The notes: generated from the letters alone by a model not told the origin. A stretch of DNA of 37,762 nucleotides from Candidatus Bathyarchaeota archaeon (GCA_018396995.1 JAGTQB010000013.1:1-37762); one strand, 5' to 3'; shown: positions 26,824 to 36,073, counted from the first letter of the stretch. Numbers and translations: made by a program.

Positions 26824-27477
26824 ATGGAGCGATGGTTTGAAAAGAGACGTAAGGATAAAGTTCTCGATATAGCTTACAGGCAGATGATATTAGCGCTTGA
26901 CACGGTAAATGATCTAGAGAGAACTTTTAAGGCATTTTTTACTGGGGATAAGGAGGGGGCTAAAAATATTATTGAGAGATTATTCTTAGTTGAGGAGGAA
27001 ATAGATAACCTCAGAAGGACAGTTTTCGAAGAGCTTACCAAGGGTATTCTCCCACCGAGGGATAGGGAAGACATAATGCATCTAGTTAAGCGCTTGGATG
27101 TAATGGCGGATTTTGTTAAAGATTCGGCGAGAAGCGTTCTAATCCTCCTAGACCATGAAATGCCCACTGAAATTTTAAGAGCCTTTTTAGATATGGTTTC
27201 CGATGTCGTCAAATGTGCAGTAACGCTAAAGGAGAGCCTAGGCTTACTTAGTGAAGATCCGGTAAAGGCCCGAGAGGTATCCCTCAAGGTTGAGGAAGAG
27301 GAGAATAAAGTTGACAAGCATCATCTCAAAATAAAGTCCTTACTACTAAAATATGGTGATAAAATAAACCCGGCGATACTAGTAATTTTAAAGGATTTAG
27401 CTGATTTTATGGAGGATACTGCAGATAGTTGTGCAGACGTAGGGGACTATATAAGAATTCTAACGATTCCAAAATAA
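26824..27477 (+). CDS. DUF47/PhoU-like protein
   Basis: A 217-residue, entirely helical protein of the DUF47 (PhoU-related) family, which is often encoded with phosphate or other transporters as a regulator. The family features seen are the N-terminal WFEKRR, long amphipathic helices with FTGDKEGAKNIIERLFLVEEEID, PPRDREDIMHLVKRLDVMADF and a closing DLADFMEDTADSCADVGDYI that carries the acidic metal-binding-like pattern of PhoU. A TATA box right before the ATG makes it a separate unit from the ABC genes, but adjacency suggests a link. No Pit-type phosphate transporter is in the window, so a partner among the ABC proteins, or elsewhere, cannot be decided. Confidence 0.9.
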   Translation: MERWFEKRRKDKVLDIAYRQMILALDTVNDLERTFKAFFTGDKEGAKNIIERLFLVEEEIDNLRRTVFEELTKGILPPRDREDIMHLVKRLDVMADFVKDSARSVLILLDHEMPTEILRAFLDMVSDVVKCAVTLKESLGLLSEDPVKAREVSLKVEEEENKVDKHHLKIKSLLLKYGDKINPAILVILKDLADFMEDTADSCADVGDYIRILTIPK

Positions 27478-27554
27478 CACAGGGTTTCTTTAACGATAGT
27501 TTTAAAAACTAGAGACGATACTTTTTCTTATAGTCTATAGCGTGTGAGGAAGGT

Positions 27555-27872
27555 TTGGAAGAGACAGATCCGGAAGGGAGAGTTGTCCTAAAAGATTCAT
27601 CTAATTTTCAGCTTAAGGCTGCCTATCTCGCGTATTTGGAGGCTTATGATAAGACTACTGACCAAGAGGCTAAGAGATATTTAAATCAGATTATGATTGA
27701 TTTACAGTATAATAGAATAAATTACGAGACGTTTTATAGGAACATAAACAAGTTTCGCCAAATAGATAGCGCTCAGTGCCAATCTAAGTCGGATATAAGA
27801 TCATCGAGTAAAAGTGAGTGGCGCGCCAAAATGGAGAGAATGGAGAGGGAGAAAAGACATAGGAGAAAATAA
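27555..27872 (+). CDS. hypothetical small hydrophilic protein
   Basis: A 105-residue protein without a recognised family. It starts at TTG with GAGGAAGG directly upstream. The first two thirds are acidic and probably helical (KAAYLAYLEAYDKTTDQEAKRYLNQI), the last third strongly basic (SEWRAKMERMEREKRHRRK), the kind of tail that binds nucleic acids or a membrane surface. It stands between the DUF47 and DUF1512 genes, with 88 AT-rich bases to the next gene. The coding call rests on the clean start and composition; the function is unknown. Confidence 0.6.
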   Translation: MEETDPEGRVVLKDSSNFQLKAAYLAYLEAYDKTTDQEAKRYLNQIMIDLQYNRINYETFYRNINKFRQIDSAQCQSKSDIRSSSKSEWRAKMERMEREKRHRRK

Positions 27873-27960
27873 TATAAGTATAAAATTGTTTTTACATCTC
27901 ACGTTTTTCCTAAAATTTTATCTTCAAGGCTTCTCTTATTTTTAGAAGGTCGGCGCATGC

Positions 27961-29088
27961 ATGTTTACGGGTGTTCTAGTAAGCTGCATGCAGCAGGGAG
28001 CCCAGCAGGACATCGGATGGGTCTTTCAACTCGTTTGGATAGTTGTTCTTGTAGTTGTTTGGATTTATGGTCAGCGTATCCAGACCGTGCTTATGTTAAG
28101 GGAGATCGAGAGATCCCTAAAGAAACTTAAGGTTATGAGGGATAGGAGCCGTCAAATGGCGATTTCAGCGATAAAGGAGATTGGTAAGCCATCAGAGGAT
28201 CTAGAGACCAGGGTAGACCGAATACTTGAGCACGTGGATATTGAGCCAGTGACTCTGGATCCAACTGGAGTAATCAGGAGACTAGAGCATATAATAGATG
28301 TTAGGGAATTTAGGCTTAAAGACGAGGTTAAACAAATGGTGCCGGAGGCAGATGAGACGCAAATAAACAATTTAACAAATGTTTTAGAGGTTGCTATGGC
28401 ATTAAACCAGATCTACAAGATAGTCAGGCATTACTATTTAATGGGAAAAAGAACTCTAAGCTTCTATATACTTCTACAAATACAAATGATTCTACCGCTT
28501 ATAATGAGGGAGTCAGAGGCTTTTATCAGGGCCCTTAGAGCCTTCACTCTTGGCCAACCAATAGGGGATGGAGCGGGCGCCCTTGTAGCTGCGAGACTAA
28601 TGTATGGTAAAGCAAAGAGAATCATAGTGCCAGATACCATTGTGAGTGAGGTGGATATAGAGGGTAGGAAGGCTTACGTTATAAAGGCTAAGGGGCCGGG
28701 CGGAAATGTTGGTAAGCCAGGTGAGGCAATAAAGCAGGTGTTAGAGGAGTTAAATGGAAATGTCGCCCTCATAATCATGGTGGATGCAGCCCAGAAGCTT
28801 GAGGGAGAGAAGAGTGGCGAGGTCATTGAGGGTGTCGGTGCCGCCATAGGTGGACCTGGCGTCGATAAGTATAAGGTTGAGGAGGTTGCCACCAAATACA
28901 AGGTTCCATTTTATGCGATATTAATTAAGGAGGGTATCGAGGACGTGATATCAACAATGAGAAAGGAGATAGTTGATGGTGTTGAGGAGGCTATAGGGAG
29001 AGTTAAGAGGATAATCCTCGAGAAAACCAAGAAGGGCGATGCGGTCATAATTGCCGGTATAGGTAATACAATTGGGATAGCACAATAG
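27961..29088 (+). CDS. DUF1512 family archaeal membrane-anchored protein
   Basis: A 375-residue protein of the archaeal DUF1512 family. One N-terminal transmembrane helix (about 18-38, WVFQLVWIVVLVVVWIYG) anchors it, then a long soluble part: a helical stretch with LREIERSLKKLKVMRDRS, conserved-looking YLMGKRTLSFYILLQIQMILPLI (a possible second membrane-associated segment) and a C-terminal alpha/beta domain ending GDAVIIAGIGNTIGIAQ. The family has no known activity. The ATG at 27961 has AAGGT about 11 bases upstream. It is followed by a membrane zinc-ribbon gene 16 bases downstream, which suggests one membrane module. Confidence 0.88.
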   Translation: MFTGVLVSCMQQGAQQDIGWVFQLVWIVVLVVVWIYGQRIQTVLMLREIERSLKKLKVMRDRSRQMAISAIKEIGKPSEDLETRVDRILEHVDIEPVTLDPTGVIRRLEHIIDVREFRLKDEVKQMVPEADETQINNLTNVLEVAMALNQIYKIVRHYYLMGKRTLSFYILLQIQMILPLIMRESEAFIRALRAFTLGQPIGDGAGALVAARLMYGKAKRIIVPDTIVSEVDIEGRKAYVIKAKGPGGNVGKPGEAIKQVLEELNGNVALIIMVDAAQKLEGEKSGEVIEGVGAAIGGPGVDKYKVEEVATKYKVPFYAILIKEGIEDVISTMRKEIVDGVEEAIGRVKRIILEKTKKGDAVIIAGIGNTIGIAQ

Positions 29089-29104
29089 TGGGGTGTTGTT
29101 CTCT

Positions 29105-29494
29105 ATGAATGAGGAAGGTAAAGTTAGAGGTGCGCAAGTCTTTTTAGCGATCATCGCCCTGATAATGCTCATAATAGCCATAATAGCATTCATTTGGGAA
29201 TACACTTTCCATAAGATGCCAAACTATATTACTGTGGCCTTAAGTATGGGCACAATTTTGCTATCACTATATTTCGTTTTTCAGATTATTAAGAAGCCCC
29301 AAAACATATTATTTGAACAGCAAAAGGTTTCAACAGTTTTAAGGTGCGTGAATTGCGATTATGTCAGTGCAAGAGGGTTTGAGAAGGGGGATTACATTTT
29401 CAAGGAGGTCGGCGTATGCCCAAGGTGTGGAAGTAGTCTCATAGTGTACTCGATCTTTAGGGAGGTAAATGAAAAAGAGCAGCGTTCTGAGTAA
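29105..29494 (+). CDS. membrane protein with a C-terminal zinc ribbon
   Basis: A 129-residue protein with two transmembrane segments (about residues 10-30 and 43-62), followed by a soluble zinc ribbon CVNC ... CPRC (about 83-112). The four cysteines are as in rubredoxin-like zinc ribbons, probably facing the cytoplasm. The ATG at 29105 has GGGGTG 9 bases upstream, preferred over GTG 29093. It lies right after the DUF1512 gene and converges with the methionine aminopeptidase gene, 24 bases away. The family is not recognised. Confidence 0.8.
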   Translation: MNEEGKVRGAQVFLAIIALIMLIIAIIAFIWEYTFHKMPNYITVALSMGTILLSLYFVFQIIKKPQNILFEQQKVSTVLRCVNCDYVSARGFEKGDYIFKEVGVCPRCGSSLIVYSIFREVNEKEQRSE

Positions 29495-29518
29495 CTTATA
29501 ATTATCAAGGGGCGCTCT

Positions 29519-30463
29519 TCAAGCTGTTAACACTATAATGTCTTTTTCGCCAACATAAACTGTATGTTCAGCCTGAGCGACGGGGCTTCCGCTTGCCTCT
29601 ATGAATACTGGATAAGCCATGAGACACTTGGAGGAGAGGAGCTCTGAGAATGCCCTCTTATATGATTCATTTTGACCATAAATTCTATTCAGCCACCTCT
29701 CAGCGAAGGGTAACGTTCTAAAGTTAGTTTCAATTGCCTTAAGGAGTTCCTTTGCTTCAGAACTCTTTAATGAAGCTTTCATCTTCACGAGCCTAAAAAT
29801 ATACTTTTCAGGCCCATCCTCAACTCTCCCAGCAGCGCCTTTAAGGGTTACGAATGGCTCTATTGCATAAACCCCTCCTGGGCGCATGCGTTCAATAGAT
29901 AGATGTGACACATTTGGTATGGATTTCCCAGCGTGAATCACGTAGTGGCCAACTTCATGCCCGCTTAAATTATATATTGGCTTAAACCCATAACGCTCAA
30001 TCACAGCCTCTATTTCAGAACTAACCTTAGAAATTATCACACTTGGCCTTATGACTTTTATCGCCGCCTCGAGAGCCCTCTCAGCCGCATATACCATGTT
30101 CTCATACTCTGGGTTGAAGCATATTGTTGTGGCGGTGTCAGCTATATAACCGTCTACGTGGACTCCTATATCCACCTTAACAAGGGAACCGCTGGGTACA
30201 ACGCGTGTATCTTTTGGCGGGGAAGTGTAGTGAGCAGCGACTTCATTTACAGATACGTTGCATGGGAAGGCGGGGCTTCCACCCAACTTCCTAATCATAT
30301 CCTCAGCAATTTCGCAGATCTCGATTAGTGGCATCCCTTCCCTAACAATTCTTCTCATCTCCTCCCTAACCCTGGCCGCTATCCTGCCAGCGCGGATATA
30401 TTTTTCAAGAACATCATTAGGCAAGGAGCCGCCCCTAGAGAAATTTATTTTCAACACCTCCAT
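29519..30463 (-). CDS. map: methionine aminopeptidase, type II
   Basis: Removes the initiator methionine from new proteins. In its 314 residues the pita-bread fold is seen with the five metal ligands: two Asp in VDIGVHVDGYIADTA, His in LSGHEVGHYVIH, Glu in AIEPF, and Glu in the final VAQAEHTVYV. The LSGHEVGHYVIH and the inserted helical subdomain near residue 190-265 (LKSSEAKELLKAIETN) mark it as type II, the archaeal/eukaryotic form. The ATG at 30463 is the first start. It is a single minus-strand gene between a convergent membrane protein and the divergent radical SAM gene, so its promoter lies in the 95-base gap at 30464-30558. Confidence 0.95.
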   Translation of the reverse strand: MEVLKINFSRGGSLPNDVLEKYIRAGRIAARVREEMRRIVREGMPLIEICEIAEDMIRKLGGSPAFPCNVSVNEVAAHYTSPPKDTRVVPSGSLVKVDIGVHVDGYIADTATTICFNPEYENMVYAAERALEAAIKVIRPSVIISKVSSEIEAVIERYGFKPIYNLSGHEVGHYVIHAGKSIPNVSHLSIERMRPGGVYAIEPFVTLKGAAGRVEDGPEKYIFRLVKMKASLKSSEAKELLKAIETNFRTLPFAERWLNRIYGQNESYKRAFSELLSSKCLMAYPVFIEASGSPVAQAEHTVYVGEKDIIVLTA

Positions 30464-30558
30464 CCAGCCAATATTAACTCTAGTTTAACAGTACTCTTTT
30501 AACACCACTATAAACCTTAAAAATTAATGGAAAGTATATCTCTTTTTAGGCGGGATTT

Positions 30559-32142
30559 ATGGGTTATCCAATTGTCTTAACTGCCGATAGAACCCTCATG
30601 AGTGAATATGGTGGAGCAATGTTCTTAGGATTTAGCGCATGCGTCCCAAGGGGATTAGTGTCCGACAGCGTATATTTCAGGATATTTTGCCCTCCAGCTA
30701 AAGCCAACCCCGACGGTTCAGCCATTGTTGCACCATATGGAACTAGAAAGATTGAGGCAGCTCTACTAGATTATGGCTTCAGAAGAGAGGATGTAATAGT
30801 AGCCCACCCAGAGCGCCTAGAGAAGATCATTGGGCCTGAAACTAAGGTTCTTGGGATAACTGAAAATGACCCGCTGGGCATAGGTCCGGCGACAACAACC
30901 TTCACAGAAATCTTTGGTGGAGAAGCCTATATGGCTATTAAATTCCGCGAGCTTCTTAACCACCCGGCAGTTAAAAGGTTTAGGCCGAGGATAATTGTGG
31001 GCGGGGCTGGCGCATGGCAGCTTGAAGATGAGGGTATTCGAAGGGAGCTTGGTATAGATACCGTCGTTATAGGCGAGGGTGAGAGGGTTGTGGGCCCACT
31101 TTTCGAGAAGGCGGTTCGCGGCGAGGATCTTCCCGGCGTCGTTTATGGCGAGATTGTCGGGGTTGAGGAGATGCCCATTATAAGGGGCGCAACTATAGAT
31201 GGCATAGTTGAGATCGCTAGGGGTTGCGGACGCGGCTGCGATTTCTGTGTCCCAACCCTACAGCGTTTTAGATGCAGGCCGATTGAGCATATCTTGAAGG
31301 AGGTTGAAGTTAACGTTAGGGCTGGTAGGCAACCACTGCTCCACGCTGAGGATGTGTTGAGATATGGGGCTAAAGGGTTAGAAGTTAATAGGCAAGCTGT
31401 TACTGAACTCTTTAAGAACGTTAAAAATTATCCCGGCGTCGAGAGGGTTGGCATAAGCCACTTCGCCCTAGCAACGGTTGTAAGCGCCCCTGACTTAATT
31501 GAAGAATTATCCAATATATTGAATCTTAGTGGTAAGCGTTGGATTAGTGGGCAAACCGGTATTGAAACTGGAAGTCCAAGGCTAATAGAAATGCACATGA
31601 AGGGGAAGTGTAAACCCTTTGCGCCGAGTGAGTGGCCGGACATTGTCATCAGAGCCTTTGAAATTCTAAATGAGAACAACTGGGTTCCATGTGGGACAAT
31701 TATCCTCGGTTTACCTAGAGAGGAGGAGAAGGATGTTGAGCAAACAATCTCTCTAATTGAAAAACTACAGCCATTTAAGAGTATAATTGTCCCATTATTC
31801 TTCGTGTCAGCTGGCGGCCTAAAGGAGAGATCGAGGTCATTTAAGCTAGATGATGTGACGCCTAGGCATGCGGAGCTATTATTCAAATGTTGGAAGCATA
31901 ACTTCGTTTGGATGAATCGAATCTTTGAAGAGTGGAGTGAGATGAGTATAAAGAGCAGGCTGATTAAAAGTGCTCTTAGGATGCTTATTTCATATGGAAT
32001 TAGACAGGCCTCAAAATACATGGATATCTGCGAGAGAGAGTATGGCTGCGATTTAAAGGCAATGATAATGGATTATAGGAGTGGACAATTAAAGATTAGA
32101 GCACCGGTGGTTACAAAGGTGTTTAAAGCCCTCCTCAGATAA
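30559..32142 (+). CDS. radical SAM protein with B12-binding-like domain, possible Grs-type
   Basis: A 527-residue paralog of the protein at 11215-12687. It opens with LTADRTLMSEYGG and a Rossmann-like domain (IIVGGAGAWQL), then the cluster motif CGRGCDFC (about 227-234), then GQTGIETGSPRLIEMHMKGK and IILGLPREEEKDV. A C-terminal helical region of about 100 residues (from FKLDDVTPRHAEL) is added relative to its paralog. As with that one, no cobalamin DxHxxG motif is seen. The family contains archaeal radical SAM proteins such as the GDGT ring synthases, a hypothesis only. It has its own promoter; GGCGGG precedes the ATG by a few bases, and phosphofructokinase follows after 83 bases. Confidence 0.85.
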   Translation: MGYPIVLTADRTLMSEYGGAMFLGFSACVPRGLVSDSVYFRIFCPPAKANPDGSAIVAPYGTRKIEAALLDYGFRREDVIVAHPERLEKIIGPETKVLGITENDPLGIGPATTTFTEIFGGEAYMAIKFRELLNHPAVKRFRPRIIVGGAGAWQLEDEGIRRELGIDTVVIGEGERVVGPLFEKAVRGEDLPGVVYGEIVGVEEMPIIRGATIDGIVEIARGCGRGCDFCVPTLQRFRCRPIEHILKEVEVNVRAGRQPLLHAEDVLRYGAKGLEVNRQAVTELFKNVKNYPGVERVGISHFALATVVSAPDLIEELSNILNLSGKRWISGQTGIETGSPRLIEMHMKGKCKPFAPSEWPDIVIRAFEILNENNWVPCGTIILGLPREEEKDVEQTISLIEKLQPFKSIIVPLFFVSAGGLKERSRSFKLDDVTPRHAELLFKCWKHNFVWMNRIFEEWSEMSIKSRLIKSALRMLISYGIRQASKYMDICEREYGCDLKAMIMDYRSGQLKIRAPVVTKVFKALLR

Positions 32143-32225
32143 CAGTTACTGATAACCTAAAGATATTTCTACAGGAGGGTTATCTTATAATATACTTCCT
32201 CCTTTATTAACGGTGCGGTGAATGG

Positions 32226-33185
32226 ATGAGAAGAATTGGCGTTGTAACAGCTGGCGGCGATGCCCCTGGAATGAATGCTGCTATTAGAGCTATAGTCCGC
32301 TCCGCAATACATCATGGATTAGAGGTTATAGGTATTGAGAGGGGTTATGCAGGTCTTATCGAAGGCAGATATCGTATATTAGATAGGCGTTCAGTCGGCG
32401 GGATAATAAATCTCGGTGGAACAATACTTAGGTCTATCCGCTCTGAAGAGATTAAAACTGATGAAGGTATACAGCGGGCAGCAGATTTCCTTAAGAGCAT
32501 TGGGATTGAAGGCCTAGTGACCATTGGAGGGGATGGAACATTTAAGGGCGCTAGTAGGCTTTATAGGGTTAGCGGAATACCAATTATAGGGATACCGGCA
32601 ACAATAGATAATGATGTCGCCGGGACGGATACCACAATAGGATTTGATACGGCGGTAAACGTTGCGGTTAATGCAATAGACAAGATAAGGGATACAGCGA
32701 CTTCTCATGAGAGAACCTTTGTGATCGAGGTTATGGGGAGGCGGAGGGGCTTCATAGCCCTTGAGGTTGGCTTAGCAGGTGGGGCAGAGGTTGTCTTAAT
32801 ACCTGAGATTAAAGTGGACTTAGATAGGGTTTGTGATATAATTATGGAGGATAGGAGAGAGGGAAAGGTATCATCAATAGTCGTTATGGCTGAAGGCGCT
32901 GGAGATAGCCGTCATGTTGCAAACTATATTGCCAGTAAGACTGGGCAGGAAGTGAGGTTGACGGTCTTAGGACATATTCAGAGGGGTGGATCTCCGACAG
33001 CTAGGAGTCGTATACTTGCCTGCGAGTTCGGACATAAGGCGGTTGAGCTACTACTAACTGGCGAGAAGAAGAGAATGGTTGGTATAAGGGGCAGTGAAAT
33101 AACTTCAGTTGACCTAGACTATTCCTGGATGGTTGAGAAGGAATTAGATTTAAGCAGGTATAAACTCATAGAAATATTGAAATAG
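32226..33185 (+). CDS. pfkA: 6-phosphofructokinase, PfkA family
   Basis: Phosphorylates fructose 6-phosphate at C1 in glycolysis. The 319-residue length and motifs match bacterial ATP-type enzymes: TAGGDAPGMNAAIR, IGGDGTFKGA, PATIDNDVAGTDTTIGFDTA with catalytic Asp at about 128, IEVMGRRRGFIAL and LGHIQRGGSP. The residue at position 104 is Gly in GGDG, as in ATP-using enzymes (PPi-users have Asp), and Ala, not Lys, precedes TIDND, so ATP as donor is expected. Archaeal glycolysis usually uses ADP-dependent enzymes of another family, so this gene may have come from bacteria. GTG-rich bases upstream (GGTGCGGTG) give the ribosome site. Confidence 0.95.
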   Translation: MRRIGVVTAGGDAPGMNAAIRAIVRSAIHHGLEVIGIERGYAGLIEGRYRILDRRSVGGIINLGGTILRSIRSEEIKTDEGIQRAADFLKSIGIEGLVTIGGDGTFKGASRLYRVSGIPIIGIPATIDNDVAGTDTTIGFDTAVNVAVNAIDKIRDTATSHERTFVIEVMGRRRGFIALEVGLAGGAEVVLIPEIKVDLDRVCDIIMEDRREGKVSSIVVMAEGAGDSRHVANYIASKTGQEVRLTVLGHIQRGGSPTARSRILACEFGHKAVELLLTGEKKRMVGIRGSEITSVDLDYSWMVEKELDLSRYKLIEILK

Positions 33186-33246
33186 ATATCCCCTAAGCTA
33201 ATTCTCTCCCGCATCACCTGTTCTAAAAAACCTAAGAATAATATTT

Positions 33247-35958
33247 TCATGTTATAAAGTTTGTTAGCCCAGCCTCTTTGGCTAATTCTATTGCCCTCTC
33301 CATCTCCTTAACATTTAGTCTTCTGCGAAGCTCGGGTATTTCGTAAGCCCTCCACTCAGGCCTGTACTGAAACATGACGTTTGTCCTAGTGCCTTTACCT
33401 AAGTTCTCAGCTATCCACTTAAGAATATGCTTTGTGCAACATTCAAGATGATTTGGTAAGACTAAGACGCGTATAATCAGCTCGCCATATCTCTTACCAT
33501 AAAGATGATTTCTGGTGCATACATTCCAATAGTTTGGGGCATCTGAGATCCTCTTAGCGCATTCAAATGGTCCATATTTAAAGTCCAGCAGATAAACATC
33601 AACGAAGCCTGCTAAAAGTCTTGCTGTCTCCTCGCTGTAATAGGAGTTTGAGTTCCATACCACTGGGATATTCACGTTTACGTACTTGAAGGTCTCAAGC
33701 CACTGCTCAAGCCAAGGAGTAGGCTCACCACCAACCAAATTAGCGTTTCTGCAGCCACTCTTACGTAACCCCTCAACAGCTAAGGCCAAACGCCTAGGAG
33801 AATAAACTTCCCCACTCTCGAACCACTGACTGTTATGTACAAGCAGGCCATTCGCAATAAACCTATTTGTATTCTGTACTCTAATGTCAAAAACCAATGT
33901 TTCTCCAGTCAACTTTGATATTCTTTCTACTTTATCCCAGAAAATATCAGCATTTATTAATATCTTCAGTCTAAGTAGATTCTCTAGCAATATTTTGTCA
34001 GATAGAATTTCTGAGCATAAAATTCTCATTGCGGCAGAAACCTTACTCAAAAATTTTTTAACGTGTAAGTCATTATCGTCCATATTCATGTAATACTTTA
34101 TTAGGCTACGAGAAACATTAAGCATTTCAGCTAGCTCCCGCTGAGAAATATTTAGCATTCTCATTCCTTCCCTTATCACTTTCCACGTGGGCTCTGCAAG
34201 CTTCTGGGATAACATCTCGATATTTCTTAATCTATCCTCAAAGAATGATACTACTTTCTCGAGCTCGAATCTTGGAAATGGTCTATTTTTAGACTCCAAG
34301 TAACCATATCCTTTTAAGACCAATCTTACGTCACGCTGCGTAAGTCGTAATCTGTCTCTTATATCTTTTAACAGGTCACTAATATTCGGAACAACATCTA
34401 TATGTTGCCTAGGAGAAGTTCTTAGCTTCAGCACTTTCTCTAGCTTCTCAATCTTTTCAGGAGATGAGAAACCTACAAAAATCTTGTAGCGACTTACATT
34501 TTCGCCTGTAATTGAGAGCCTAAATATTCTTTTAACCCGCCCATTTCTCTTACGTAATACTGAGTGGAGTTGCGATATTATTCCATAGCGGCATAGTAAA
34601 ATTTGCACTTGTGATAGCAGTCTCTCACTCGCCGAATACAACACTATTTCCCTGTTTTTACTGTGGACTGTAGCCTTGCAATCAAAGAACCCCCTTAAAA
34701 ATGATGAAACCATGTTATTGTCAGCTCGCATAATTGTTGGCGGTACCTCTCTAAGTTTTGAGCGAGATAACAGGTGCGGGGCAATTTCGCCTAGAAAGTT
34801 GAAGATGTCAGCAGATCTAACTATGGCTCGAAAAATTCCCTTATACTCCAACACTTCCGGTGTTAAACCAAAGGCTTTCTTAAAACAGTTAACATAGTCT
34901 TCAATTAGGTATCGATCAGTGTTGGTAAATACTATACTATAATTGCTCTTTCTCTTATATTTATAGAGGTGCCCATTGCCAAGCAAGTATCCAATAACTC
35001 GGCATAGTTCTGGTGTAAGAGCGATGGGTAGAGCCACTTTACAAAAAGCTTTAGAAGTAGGGTTCCCAGCATTTATTTTTGTGGGTCCTTTAATCTCGGG
35101 TATGAACTTGAGAGCGGCTATATAGTCACCTTCCCTTAATTTCTTGGCTGGAACTGGAATAATAATTCCATTATGGCAGGTGTATAACAAGTGATTAGGT
35201 GTAACCACGATTTTTCTCCCGGTCTGCGTCACTATCTCCATAAGGTCGTTAGCTAACCTTTGTGACACACCATCACAAACATCTACTGTAACTTTTGCTT
35301 CATTATTTATTGAAAAAATGTTTAAGTTTGTTGGTGCACAGAGGCTTCCGCAAACTTCCCTCGGTTCCCCAGTAGTATATTCGTCAAAAATCTTAGCAAT
35401 CTCGGTCAATGTGCCATCAGAGAGTAAAATTAGGCTATCTCCTGTTATGCATATAGTCCAGTTTTGACAGTGGAGGCATCGTATTGTGCAGCCCATGGCA
35501 AATATTGTTCCTGAGGGAACGAGTTCCGGCTCCTCGCCTAGATGCTCAAATATTGAGGAGACCGTTATCTGAGTGCCACATCTGCAGTAGCCGAGTTCAC
35601 CCTTCAGCCGGTTTACACCACACCTCCTGTTACAGAGGTGGCAGTGCTCAAGGATCTTGCCTGCTATGGTTATCTTAAGGTCTAAATATGATTTCTCCGG
35701 GGTCTCCATATCCTCTAGGCTTCTTCTTCCAGAATCTACCTCCTCCTGAACTCTATAAAATTCTTCGGTGAGCTTATCATGCTTAACCCAGAGATCCTTA
35801 AGGGGCTCCTCCGGCTCAAATTCTGCTGGAAGTTTCTTCGCTATCATGAACTTGGCCGGCTTCTCGTCGCTCATCACGGCGAAATACCTTGCTAAGCTAG
35901 CCCTAGCCCCCTCGTCATATAAAACTTCTATAGCATCTCTCCTAAGGATACGCCACAT
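33247..35958 (-). CDS. PflX-like radical SAM protein interrupted by an intein
   Basis: A 903-residue precursor; its mature protein of 363 residues is related to PflX/pyruvate formate-lyase-activating-type radical SAM enzymes. N-extein (1-169): a helical start, then CHLCNRRCG and GYCRCG cysteines, SGTIFAMGC and the cluster motif CTIRCLHC (157-164). C-extein (710-903): SQWFESGEVYSPRRLALA, NANLVGGEPTPW and a TIM-barrel remainder. The intein occupies residues 170-709, splitting CQNWTI from SQW. Splicing rejoins CQNWTI-SQW, a strongly conserved place five residues after the last cluster cysteine, so activity needs splicing. The substrate protein or small molecule is unknown. It is a single gene with converging pfkA downstream (61 bases). 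Confidence 0.9.
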   Translation of the reverse strand: MWRILRRDAIEVLYDEGARASLARYFAVMSDEKPAKFMIAKKLPAEFEPEEPLKDLWVKHDKLTEEFYRVQEEVDSGRRSLEDMETPEKSYLDLKITIAGKILEHCHLCNRRCGVNRLKGELGYCRCGTQITVSSIFEHLGEEPELVPSGTIFAMGCTIRCLHCQNWTICITGDSLILLSDGTLTEIAKIFDEYTTGEPREVCGSLCAPTNLNIFSINNEAKVTVDVCDGVSQRLANDLMEIVTQTGRKIVVTPNHLLYTCHNGIIIPVPAKKLREGDYIAALKFIPEIKGPTKINAGNPTSKAFCKVALPIALTPELCRVIGYLLGNGHLYKYKRKSNYSIVFTNTDRYLIEDYVNCFKKAFGLTPEVLEYKGIFRAIVRSADIFNFLGEIAPHLLSRSKLREVPPTIMRADNNMVSSFLRGFFDCKATVHSKNREIVLYSASERLLSQVQILLCRYGIISQLHSVLRKRNGRVKRIFRLSITGENVSRYKIFVGFSSPEKIEKLEKVLKLRTSPRQHIDVVPNISDLLKDIRDRLRLTQRDVRLVLKGYGYLESKNRPFPRFELEKVVSFFEDRLRNIEMLSQKLAEPTWKVIREGMRMLNISQRELAEMLNVSRSLIKYYMNMDDNDLHVKKFLSKVSAAMRILCSEILSDKILLENLLRLKILINADIFWDKVERISKLTGETLVFDIRVQNTNRFIANGLLVHNSQWFESGEVYSPRRLALAVEGLRKSGCRNANLVGGEPTPWLEQWLETFKYVNVNIPVVWNSNSYYSEETARLLAGFVDVYLLDFKYGPFECAKRISDAPNYWNVCTRNHLYGKRYGELIIRVLVLPNHLECCTKHILKWIAENLGKGTRTNVMFQYRPEWRAYEIPELRRRLNVKEMERAIELAKEAGLTNFIT
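33832..35451 (-). mobile_element. 540-residue intein with LAGLIDADG-type endonuclease, catalytic acids replaced
   Basis: The splicing blocks are all seen: Cys170 starts block A (CITGDSLILL), block B is VVTPNHLLYT with the TxxH His at 256, block F/G is VFDIRVQNTNRFIANGLLVHN ending His708-Asn709, with Ser710 as the +1 nucleophile. The endonuclease region has two LAGLIDADG-like helices, VIGYLLGNG (321-329) and LRGFFDCKA (421-429). Where the active-site acid should be, the first has Asn328 and the second Lys428, so DNA cutting is probably lost while splicing residues remain. Two helix-turn-helix-like segments follow (about 537-552 and 603-621, ISQRELAEMLNVS), as in other archaeal inteins. It sits within a 2.7-kb frame with no stop, consistent with active splicing. 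Confidence 0.9.
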
Positions 35959-36073
35959 AATCCCTACATGGAAATATTTCTCAGGAGACTATTAAGAGTT
36001 ATCTAGCCAGCACACGCTTATATTTAATGGGAGAGAAAATTTACTTTAAGTAGTGCTTCTGGGAGGTTTATTG

